Source: an uncultured Gammaproteobacteria bacterium
GTDB lineage: Bacteria > Pseudomonadota > Gammaproteobacteria > Halothiobacillales > Halothiobacillaceae
Assembly: GCA_938004235.1 (NCBI GenBank)
Contig: CALKWL010000233.1
Location: forward strand, 1-5,275
DNA length: 5,275 nt
Direction of reading: 5' to 3'
The position numbers were made by a program, and so were the translations under genes. Numbering within the stretch: the first letter of the stretch is position 1; each line of letters begins with the position of its first letter. Below, one piece after another: positions 1 through 5,275 of the stretch. The notes below the pieces were generated by a model. It was not told the origin of the DNA. It worked only from the letters and a program-made list of their open reading frames with translations, and made no database searches.

Positions 1-45
1 GATTGACTGACGTGACTGGAGTTCAGACGTGTGCTCTTCCGATCT
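1..45. other. Illumina TruSeq read-2/P7-side adapter (artefact)
   Basis: Positions 12-45 match the standard Illumina TruSeq P7-side adapter in full, ending in GCTCTTCCGATCT at 45. Bases 1-3 (GAT) fit the end of the P7 flow-cell segment. The eight bases 4-11 (TGACTGAC) sit where an 8-nt i7 index would lie, which is my inference. This is library-construction sequence, not genome, and nothing biological should be read from it. It is in frame with the downstream symporter gene, so automatic gene calling produces a chimeric N-terminus. Confidence 0.97.
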
Positions 46-578
46 TGTGGGGCGTCACTCGCAAAAGCCCGCTACGCATGATTTCGGCGGTTTCTCCCGC
101 CTTGCTGATGGCGTTTTCCACCAGCTCATCGGCGGCCACACTGCCCGTAAGTATGGATAGCGTGGAATCAAGGGCAGGCGTGTCCAAACCGGTTTCATCC
201 TTTGTGTTGCCGCTCGGTGCAACCGTAAATATGAATGGTACAGCTTTGTATGAATGCGCTGCTGTGTTGTTTGTCGCCCAGGCCTACGGCATGGAGTTGA
301 GTTTTGGCGCTCAGATGCTGGTCATGTTGCTGGCGTTGATGACGGCGATTGGGGTAGCCGCAGTGCCCTCAGCCAGCCTGGTCGCCATTACGCTGATTCT
401 GGGTGCACTGGGGCTTCCGCTCGAAGGCATGGGGATGATTCTGATTGTCGATCGCCTGCTCGACATGTTCCGAACCAGCGTCAATGTTTACAGCGACACG
501 GTGGGTGCAGTGATTGTGGCTCATTTGGCGGGTGAAAAGGTTCTGGACGATGCTGTCAAAACGTATGGAGATGATTGA
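46..578 (+). CDS. Dicarboxylate/amino acid:cation symporter, SDF (DAACS) family, C-terminal half, 5'-truncated
   Basis: This is an integral inner-membrane secondary transporter that takes up acidic amino acids or C4-dicarboxylates with Na+ or H+. About 177 genuine residues remain (first complete codon at 48) of a family usually 400-450 long; the N-terminal scaffold helices are missing because the adapter cuts the gene at 45/46. The whole C-terminal transport core is visible: the serine-rich HP1 tip (STSSSAATLPVS), the TM7 motif NMNGTALYE, the HP2 region (AVPSASLV, then GLPLEG), and the TM8 motif DRLLDMFRTSVNVYSD. TM8 keeps the Asp, Arg and Asn residues that in GltPh contact substrate and Na+. 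The arginine of DMFRT favours an acidic substrate. NMNGT instead of NMDGT and NVYSD instead of NVTGD fit, from memory, a bacterial subgroup rather than damage. The exact substrate (glutamate, aspartate, succinate) cannot be decided. The stop TGA at 576-578 overlaps the mazG ATG. Confidence 0.93.
567..570 (+). promoter_or_regulatory. Shine-Dalgarno of mazG inside the symporter 3' end
   Basis: GGAG lies 7 nt before ATG 578, within the last codons of the symporter gene. It decides for ATG 578 over TTG 575 (only 4 nt spacing), and with the TGATG stop/start overlap suggests translational coupling of the two genes. Confidence 0.7.
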
Positions 579-1468
579 TGACTTTGGCCATAACGTATGA
601 CGAACATGATCCTGTTCGTGCATTGTGCGAACTGATGGCGGCGCTGCGTCATCCGGAACACGGCTGTCCCTGGGATAGGCGGCAGACCTTCGCCAGTATT
701 GCGCCGTACACGCTGGAAGAAGCCTACGAGGTGCTGGATGCCATCGAACGGGGGGATATGGGCGAGCTGCGCGACGAGCTGGGCGACCTGCTGTTGCAGG
801 TGGTCTATCACGCGCGCATGGCTGAGGAGGCGGGGTATTTTGCCTTTGACGACGTGGCGCGCAGCATTGTGGAGAAAATGATTCGCCGCCATCCGCATGT
901 GTTCGGCGAGGTGCGCCATGATGACGAGGTCGCGATCAAGGCCGCCTGGGAGGCGCAGAAGGCCGCTGAGCGGGCGGATAAGCAGGCCAAGCCGTCAAGC
1001 GCTCTGGATGGTGTAGCGGATGCCTTGCCCGCGCTGACCCGCGCCGTGAAGCTGGAAAAACGCGCCGCGCGCGTAGGTTTCGACTGGCCGGATGCACAGG
1101 CGGTGTTTCCAAAAATTGAAGAAGAGCTTCAGGAATTGCGTGCGGGCATCGCCGCGCAGGATGCGGCGAATATCTTCGAGGAAGTGGGCGATGTGCTGTT
1201 TGCCGTGACCAATCTGGCGCGCAAACTCGGCGTGGATCCTGAGGCGGCCTTGCGCGGCTGCAATGCCAAGTTTGAGCAGCGCTTCAGAGGAATGGAGCGC
1301 CTGGCGGCGGAGCAGGGACTGGCGCTGGAAAATCTATCTTCCGAAGAGCAGGAAGCCTTGTATCAGCGGGTAAAAAGTCAGCTCAACACGCTCGGGCACC
1401 TCGAAAAACCTACTGCGCGAGCAGATGGCTGCGTCGCTTCTTCGCTCACCCCTCGCCTATCGACTTGA
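578..1468 (+). CDS. mazG: Nucleoside triphosphate pyrophosphohydrolase MazG, with unusual C-terminal tail
   Basis: MazG is a cytoplasmic all-alpha enzyme that hydrolyses (d)NTPs to NMP and pyrophosphate, cleaning aberrant nucleotides from the pool; in E. coli it also lowers ppGpp. The 296 residues hold two tandem MazG domains. The N-terminal one has CPWD (30-33), the metal-binding EExxE at 47-51 and ExxD at 67-70, then RHPHVF at 104-109. The C-terminal one has EExxE at 182-186 and ExxD at 202-205. Similarity to E. coli MazG (about 263 residues) runs from the N-terminus to about residue 268. The last ~28 residues have no family counterpart and run into a repeat-like stretch. I chose ATG 578: GGAG at 567-570 lies 7 nt upstream and the ATG overlaps the symporter stop (TGATG). 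The in-frame TTG at 575 is less likely. It is probably co-transcribed with the symporter and convergent with the sensor gene. Confidence 0.95.
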   Translation: MTLAITYDEHDPVRALCELMAALRHPEHGCPWDRRQTFASIAPYTLEEAYEVLDAIERGDMGELRDELGDLLLQVVYHARMAEEAGYFAFDDVARSIVEKMIRRHPHVFGEVRHDDEVAIKAAWEAQKAAERADKQAKPSSALDGVADALPALTRAVKLEKRAARVGFDWPDAQAVFPKIEEELQELRAGIAAQDAANIFEEVGDVLFAVTNLARKLGVDPEAALRGCNAKFEQRFRGMERLAAEQGLALENLSSEEQEALYQRVKSQLNTLGHLEKPTARADGCVASSLTPRLST

Positions 1469-1530
1469 TATGTCTCGGGGATTCGCTGCGGGGCTGCTGC
1501 ATCCATCCATGGATGCAGCCCTTCGGGTGA
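1411..1530. repeat. Candidate dispersed intergenic repeat (REP-like) over the mazG 3' end
   Basis: From about 1411 the sequence stops resembling mazG and becomes rich in short dyads: CTGC-GCGA-GCAG at 1413-1424, an imperfect fold around 1449-1480 (CCCC with GGGG, TATC with GATA), then the strong hairpin at 1491-1521. The stretch crosses the mazG stop codon. Its composition resembles short palindromic intergenic repeats seen in proteobacterial genomes. Only one copy is present here, so repetitiveness is inferred, and the boundaries are approximate. Confidence 0.3.
1491..1521. terminator. Bulged hairpin between convergent genes; possible bidirectional terminator or REP stem
   Basis: GGGCTGC (1491-1497) pairs with GCAGCCC (1515-1521), and ATCCAT (1501-1506) pairs with ATGGAT (1509-1514). 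A 3-nt bulge (TGC, 1498-1500) separates the two stems and CC forms the apex; a register with a 4-nt loop is also possible. That is 13 possible pairs in 31 bases. It lies between the ends of mazG (1468) and the sensor gene (1573), where a shared terminator would be expected. Neither side has a T-run, so it is not a textbook intrinsic terminator; it may instead block 3' exonucleases or be part of a repeat. The dyad is certain; its role is not. Confidence 0.45.
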
Positions 1531-1572
1531 TGCTAAGCATCCCAGCGCCGTTCCATACAGCACTTGTCCTCG

Positions 1573-4269
1573 TCATTCAAGCAGGATATCAAGCTCTGTT
1601 GTCCCGTCTTGTTCAAGATTGAAATGGTGCACCTCGACCCTGACCGCGCTGCCAAGCAGCGGGCCTTGTTCAAGGCGTTGCGCTTCAAGACCGAGCGGGC
1701 GCTTGCTGAGCAGCACGAAATCGTCGCCCATAATGCGAAATGCCGTGGTGTTGGGGTATTCACGAGTGAGGAAGTCAGCGACGGCGCAGAGCAGGCGCTC
1801 GCTTTCTGACCATCCTCGTTGTGCGCTGAAGGCGGAAAAATCGCGCAGCAGGATGAGCGTTGCGTGGGCGCAGTCCTGGAATTGACGTCCGGCCAGCAAC
1901 ACCTTGAGGTAGTCGTCGTTGTGCAGGCCAGTCAGAGGGTCGTTGAAGAAATAGGCGAAACGCTGTTTTTCCAGCGGGGTGCGCGGAAGCTGGTCGCCTG
2001 CCGGCGGGAGCTCGATCGAGCCAAGTGCACGCGCCGCAGCTTCGATAATGTCACGGGCGTAATGTATCCCCGCCAGGGCGCGCAAACCCTCAAGCGCCGT
2101 GGAAGTGTCCTGGCGCTTTTTATAGATGCGTTCGGTGGTCATGGCGTCGAAGGTGTCGGCTACAGCCATGATTTGCGACAGGCGCGGAATCTGTCCGTCC
2201 CTGAGCCCTTGGGGGTAGCCGCTGCCGTCGAGCCGCTCATGGTGGTGGCGCATGATTTCCGCCAGCTCTTTGTAGATTTCGATATGCGACAGCGTCTGAT
2301 AGCCGACTTCGACATGCTGCTTGATAAGTTCAAATTCCAGCGGCGTAAAGCGCCCCGGCTTGAGCAGCACCGCGTCGGGAATGGCAATTTTGCCGATGTC
2401 GTGCAGGATGGACGCGCGTTGCAGTTTTTCGATCTGCTCCGTCGGCACGCCCAGTTCACGGGCGATGCGCACTGCGTAATCCGCGACGCGTCGACTGTGG
2501 CCGGCGGTGTAGGGGTCGCGTTTTTCGATCATGTCCACCATCGAAAGGATGGTTTCCTCGTAATAATGAATACGTTCTTCCTGTAAATGCCCGGCGGCGA
2601 TTTCCTGCTCGAAGGCCTGAATGGCGAAGCCGATGTCGCCCGCCAGCTGTTCGAGCATGGCGATTTCTTCGCTATCGAAGCCTTTGGCGTGTGAGGTGTA
2701 GACGCAGAGTACGCCTAGCGGCGAGGCGAAGGCATCCTTGCGCAAGGGGATGGCTGCCTGAGCCGTGATGCGCTCGCCGCTGAATGCAACCGCGCATTCG
2801 ATGCCTTCGGTCAGCGTATGGTTTTCTTTCAGACAGCGCGCTGCCATCGTGTCCTGGTCGGTGCGCGCCAGCTGGAGAATGCCCAGGCTCGGCCCCCATG
2901 AGCGGCTGGAGACCCTCAGTGCGCCATGCTCGTCGATCTGTCCGATCCAGGCGAAACGGTAGTCCTGGTGGGCGATCAGGCGGTCGCAGCTGGCGCGCAG
3001 CATGTCGTCCGCCGTGTCGGTGGTGATGATGATCTGGTTGATGTCGGCGACGGTTTCAACAATTCCGCGCAGGTAGTGCTCACGTTGCAATAGTCCGGCG
3101 ATCTGCTCGGTACGTTCCTGTACCCGCTCGCCAAGATGGTCGTTGAGTCGTTGCAGTTCGGCGTGATTTTGCCGGAGGCGCGTGTTCAGACGCATGACAT
3201 AGGCCAGAACGATGAGCGCCAGGCTCAGCAGCAGCGTCCACAGCGCTACCCAAAGACCGTATTCGTGCAGCACGTCACGCAGGCTGAGATGGCGCAGGTG
3301 GGCATAGGGGCCGATGCGCAAATCCTTTAGCGCATCGAGCACAGGCTGGTAGTTAAGAGGCAAGGTCCAGCCGGCGGTCTGGCTGGACTCCAGCGCAGGA
3401 TGGCCGCTGGGCATTTGCATCAGGGCGATGGCGACATCAATGGCAAGCTGATCCGGCACTCCGGGCAGGCGCGCCAGCGGCCATTCGGGGTAAAGCGGCG
3501 TGCTTACGAGGAAGGGGAAGCCTTCGACCGGACGGAGGTTGAGAATGTGCAAATCCTCAAGGCGAATATTGCCTTCGGCAGCCATCTGCTCCAGCGTCTC
3601 GGTGCGTACCGTGCCGGCGTCGATCGAGCCGTCGAGTACGGCGCGCACCACGTTGTCGTGGGTGCCGAGGAAGCTCAGGGCGGCGAGGTCTTTTTCGGGG
3701 TCTATGCCATGTTTGAGCAGTTCGCGCCAGCCGACATGCCAGCCGCCGAACGAGTTGGGATCGACCGCGCCGAAGCGGTGATTGGCGAGATCGGCGATTT
3801 CGCGGATATCTTCGCGGTCGGCGCGGGTGAAAATAACCCCGCCGAAACGGCTGCTGGGTGCGCCGAGATCCTTGTGGCAGCTTTTGCGCGTGACCACCGG
3901 CGATGCGCCGTACAGGGTTTCCAGTTCGACGTAATAGCTTGGGTTGGTGAGAATGAAGTCAATTTGGCGCTGGCGTACCGCGAGTTTGATTTCGTCGAAA
4001 TCGAGCGGGACGATGCTGACTTCGTAGCCTGGGAGCTGCTTCTGGAGGTATTGAGCTGTCGGTGACCAGCTTTCCATGGCTTTGTTCTCGCCGCGTAACG
4101 CAAGAACGCCGATGCGCAATTCCTGAGCCAGCGCGTTGGGCAGCACTGCAAAAAACAGCAGCAGGAGGCTAAGCGCGATAAAAAGGCGACGCAGCGCCGA
4201 ACGCCCGTCGTACGGCGCGGGCGCTTGAATGCGGAGGGAGGAATGGGGGTGATTCATGCGGGAGAGCAT
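1573..4269 (-). CDS. Membrane-bound PhnD/TtrS-like sensor with GAF, HD-GYP and degenerate GGDEF domains (predicted c-di-GMP phosphodiesterase)
   Basis: The 898-residue protein probably senses a periplasmic solute and controls cytoplasmic c-di-GMP. In order: a signal peptide or first helix (about 29-48, ending ALA-QE); a PhnD-like periplasmic binding domain (about 50-320) with FGGVIF (142-147), SFGGWHVGWREL, GTHDNVV, DAGTVRTETLE and WTLPLNYQPV (301-310), as in tetrathionate sensor TtrS; a membrane span (about 338-358); a coiled coil (about 360-397); GAF (about 399-555); HD-GYP (about 570-750); and a GGDEF-like domain (about 770-898). HD-GYP looks catalytically intact: H591, H623-D624 with GK, H652, H676-H677-E678, DGSGYP (681-686), D705. 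The GGDEF signature is MGDDF (847-851) and other active-site positions are lost, so it is probably inactive. The start is uncertain: ATG 4269 and the in-frame ATG 4257 both lack a clear Shine-Dalgarno. The gene follows mutM by 49 bp on the same strand. The ligand is unknown; TtrS likeness hints at an oxyanion or sulfur compound. Confidence 0.93.
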   Translation of the reverse strand: MLSRMNHPHSSLRIQAPAPYDGRSALRRLFIALSLLLLFFAVLPNALAQELRIGVLALRGENKAMESWSPTAQYLQKQLPGYEVSIVPLDFDEIKLAVRQRQIDFILTNPSYYVELETLYGASPVVTRKSCHKDLGAPSSRFGGVIFTRADREDIREIADLANHRFGAVDPNSFGGWHVGWRELLKHGIDPEKDLAALSFLGTHDNVVRAVLDGSIDAGTVRTETLEQMAAEGNIRLEDLHILNLRPVEGFPFLVSTPLYPEWPLARLPGVPDQLAIDVAIALMQMPSGHPALESSQTAGWTLPLNYQPVLDALKDLRIGPYAHLRHLSLRDVLHEYGLWVALWTLLLSLALIVLAYVMRLNTRLRQNHAELQRLNDHLGERVQERTEQIAGLLQREHYLRGIVETVADINQIIITTDTADDMLRASCDRLIAHQDYRFAWIGQIDEHGALRVSSRSWGPSLGILQLARTDQDTMAARCLKENHTLTEGIECAVAFSGERITAQAAIPLRKDAFASPLGVLCVYTSHAKGFDSEEIAMLEQLAGDIGFAIQAFEQEIAAGHLQEERIHYYEETILSMVDMIEKRDPYTAGHSRRVADYAVRIARELGVPTEQIEKLQRASILHDIGKIAIPDAVLLKPGRFTPLEFELIKQHVEVGYQTLSHIEIYKELAEIMRHHHERLDGSGYPQGLRDGQIPRLSQIMAVADTFDAMTTERIYKKRQDTSTALEGLRALAGIHYARDIIEAAARALGSIELPPAGDQLPRTPLEKQRFAYFFNDPLTGLHNDDYLKVLLAGRQFQDCAHATLILLRDFSAFSAQRGWSESERLLCAVADFLTREYPNTTAFRIMGDDFVLLSKRPLGLEAQRLEQGPLLGSAVRVEVHHFNLEQDGTTELDILLE

Positions 4270-4318
4270 AGTGCATGTGGCGGGCTCGCGTACAAAAAGC
4301 CTTGTTCCTAGCCGCCTG

Positions 4319-5140
4319 TCATTCGGGCGCCTGGCATACCGGGCAATAAAAGCTGCGGCGCTGCGCCTGGGTCAGGTACTCAATCGGCGCGCTGCATACC
4401 CGGCAGGGCTCGCCGCTGCGTCCATATACGTTGAGGGTTTGCTGAAAATAGCCGGGGCGGCCTTCGGGACTGATAAAGTCGCGAAGGGTGGTTCCGCCTT
4501 GCAAAATAGACTGTTCCAGCAGGTTCTTGATGTGTCCAACGAGGCTCGTGCAGTCGTCGAGGCTCAGGGTATTGCAGGCACGGCGCGGGTCAATGCCGGC
4601 AAGAAACAGGGCTTCGTTGGCGTAGATATTGCCGATGCCGACCACAAGACGGGCATTCATAAGCGCGGGTTTGACGGCAGTTTTGCGCGCGTGCAGCAGG
4701 GCGTAAAGCCGCTCGCCCGAAAAGGCGGCGTCTAGCGGCTCGATGCCGAGCTGGGTCAGCAATGGGTGGTTCTCAGTTGGAGCCGCCGTCCACAGCACCG
4801 CGCCAAAGCGTCGCGGGTCGTGCAGCCTTAAATTCAGGCCATTGGCCAGCTCCCATTCGATATGATCGTGTTTTAGACGCGGCGTGCTGCGTTCGACCAG
4901 GCGCAGGCTGCCGGACATGCCCAGATGTACGATCAAGCTGCCGTGGCCAAAGTGAATCAGAATGTACTTTGCTCGGCGTTCGATGTTTATCGCGGCCTGG
5001 TTAAGCAGGCTTTGCGCCAGATCGTGATCGACTGGCCAGCGTAGTTTCGGTTGATACACATGCGTGGCGAGAATGCGCTGGCCGAGCAGATGCGGTGCGA
5101 TGCCGCGCTTGGTGGTTTCAACTTCGGGGAGTTCGGGCAT
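4319..5140 (-). CDS. mutM: Formamidopyrimidine-DNA glycosylase (8-oxoguanine DNA glycosylase/AP lyase)
   Basis: Fpg/MutM removes 8-oxoguanine and formamidopyrimidines from DNA and cuts the abasic site by beta/delta elimination, the first step of base excision repair. The 273 residues match the usual length. The N-terminus MPELPEVET gives the catalytic Pro2 (N-terminal after Met removal) and Glu3. K58 fits the conserved lysine (K57 of the mature enzyme). HLGMSGSLR (72-80) and DPRRFG (108-113) supply the intercalating Met-Arg-Phe set (M75, R110, F112). The H2TH region includes VGIGNIYANEALF (167-179). PGYFQQTLNVYGR leads into the zinc finger C246-C249-x16-C266-C269, with R261 for lesion recognition. 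All key residues are present. ATG 5140 is supported by AAGG 8 nt upstream (complement of 5149-5152). It may be co-transcribed with the downstream sensor gene. Nei is less likely given the Fpg-type N-terminus and central motifs. Confidence 0.97.
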   Translation of the reverse strand: MPELPEVETTKRGIAPHLLGQRILATHVYQPKLRWPVDHDLAQSLLNQAAINIERRAKYILIHFGHGSLIVHLGMSGSLRLVERSTPRLKHDHIEWELANGLNLRLHDPRRFGAVLWTAAPTENHPLLTQLGIEPLDAAFSGERLYALLHARKTAVKPALMNARLVVGIGNIYANEALFLAGIDPRRACNTLSLDDCTSLVGHIKNLLEQSILQGGTTLRDFISPEGRPGYFQQTLNVYGRSGEPCRVCSAPIEYLTQAQRRSFYCPVCQAPE

Positions 5141-5148
5141 GGGGTTAA

Positions 5149-5152
5149 CCTT
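5149..5152 (-). promoter_or_regulatory. Shine-Dalgarno of mutM
   Basis: The minus strand reads AAGG here, 8 nt before the ATG that ends at 5140. It supports the MPELPEVE start, which is also fixed by the requirement for proline directly after the initiator methionine. Confidence 0.65.
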
Positions 5153-5169
5153 GAAGGCGGATTTTTAGC

Positions 5170-5196
5170 CGCAGAGGACACAGAGCACACCGAGGA
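5170..5196. repeat. Degenerate 9-bp tandem motif upstream of mutM
   Basis: Three adjacent 9-mers are visible: CGCAGAGGA (5170-5178), CACAGAGCA (5179-5187) and CACCGAGGA (5188-5196), sharing the pattern C-x-C-(A/C)-GAG-(G/C)-A. They lie 30-56 bp upstream of the mutM start. I recall similar CAGAGGACACAGAG-type stretches between genes in other proteobacteria, but cannot check this. The array may be a short dispersed repeat or part of the mutM leader; no regulator can be named. The rest of 5141-5224 shows no gene, no convincing -35/-10 pair and no stable hairpin. Confidence 0.4.
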
Positions 5197-5224
5197 GGCA
5201 TACAAAGGATACGCCCGCTGATGT

Positions 5225-5275
5225 AGATCGGAAGAGCGTCGTGTAGGGAAAGAGTGTAGATCTCAGTGGTCGCCG
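5225..5275. other. Illumina universal/P5-side adapter, reverse complement (artefact)
   Basis: The sequence begins AGATCGGAAGAGCGTCGTGT and follows the reverse complement of the TruSeq universal adapter to the window end, with one difference (A at 5265 where the adapter has G). Its orientation complements the adapter at 1-45, as expected for untrimmed library ends or read-through of short fragments at contig edges. It is not genomic. Confidence 0.97.

Noticed and set aside
226..245. NMNGT in place of NMDGT as a disabling mutation in the symporter
   Set aside because: Many bacterial SDF-family proteins carry this variant as I recall, together with NV(Y/W/F)SD in TM8; it marks a subgroup rather than a defect.
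575..577. TTG as the start of mazG
   Set aside because: ATG 578 directly follows, has better spacing to GGAG at 567-570 and forms the usual TGATG overlap.
521..919. 132-codon open frame on the minus strand
   Set aside because: It is antisense to the conserved N-terminal MazG domain and the symporter end; no motif.
1378..1563. 61-codon minus-strand frame across the convergent gap
   Set aside because: It is formed by the hairpin and repeat-like stretch; no ribosome-binding site or protein family could be recognised, so it is not reported as a gene.
1819..2586. 255-codon open frame on the plus strand
   Set aside because: It lies wholly antisense to the HD-GYP and C-terminal coding region, shows no recognisable motif, and is explained by the GC-rich codon use of the real gene.
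3400..4065. 221-codon open frame on the plus strand
   Set aside because: It is antisense to the well-supported PhnD-like domain and has no family resemblance; a shadow frame.
4256..4735. 159-codon open frame on the plus strand
   Set aside because: It is antisense to the C-terminal half of mutM, including its zinc finger; no motif of its own.
5141..5275. Terminal sequence as an attachment site or mobile-element end
   Set aside because: From 5225 onward it is Illumina adapter, and 5141-5224 shows only the mutM leader and a short tandem motif.

Overview
This window is a short assembled contig, not a clean genomic slice. Bases 1-45 and 5225-5275 are Illumina TruSeq-type adapter sequence, so the real insert is 46-5224. 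The insert is GC-rich with strong third-position G/C bias and carries four bacterial genes. Their protein sequences (MazG, Fpg/MutM, a TtrS-like periplasmic sensor fused to HD-GYP, an SDF-family symporter) look proteobacterial, probably gamma- or betaproteobacterial. That placement is by family resemblance only; nothing here fixes a genus. The adapters suggest a contig from short-read data, possibly a metagenome.

Layout. The left part reads rightward. The C-terminal half of a dicarboxylate/amino acid:cation symporter (46-578, cut by the adapter) is followed by mazG (578-1468), whose ATG overlaps the symporter stop by one base (TGATG), suggesting translational coupling. The right part reads leftward. 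mutM/fpg (5140-4319) is followed after 49 bp by a large membrane sensor gene (4269-1573), possibly one transcription unit. mazG and the sensor gene converge on a 104-bp gap that holds a strong bulged hairpin (1491-1521) and the end of a possible dispersed repeat, which also appears to supply the last ~28 codons of mazG. Bases 5141-5224 are the leader of mutM, with a degenerate 9-bp tandem motif and no gene.

Function. MazG (NTP pyrophosphohydrolase) and MutM (8-oxoguanine DNA glycosylase) are both genome-protection enzymes, one acting on the nucleotide pool and one on DNA. They lie on opposite strands and need not be functionally linked. The most interesting gene is the 898-residue sensor: signal peptide, PhnD/TtrS-like periplasmic ligand-binding domain, one membrane span, coiled coil, GAF, intact HD-GYP (predicted c-di-GMP phosphodiesterase), then a C-terminal degenerate GGDEF domain. 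It would couple an extracytoplasmic solute to c-di-GMP breakdown.

I found no CRISPR array, tRNA, rRNA, transposase, phage gene or defence system. I do not see evidence for a wholly new system; the sensor's domain order and the repeat-like tail of mazG are the points most worth a second look.
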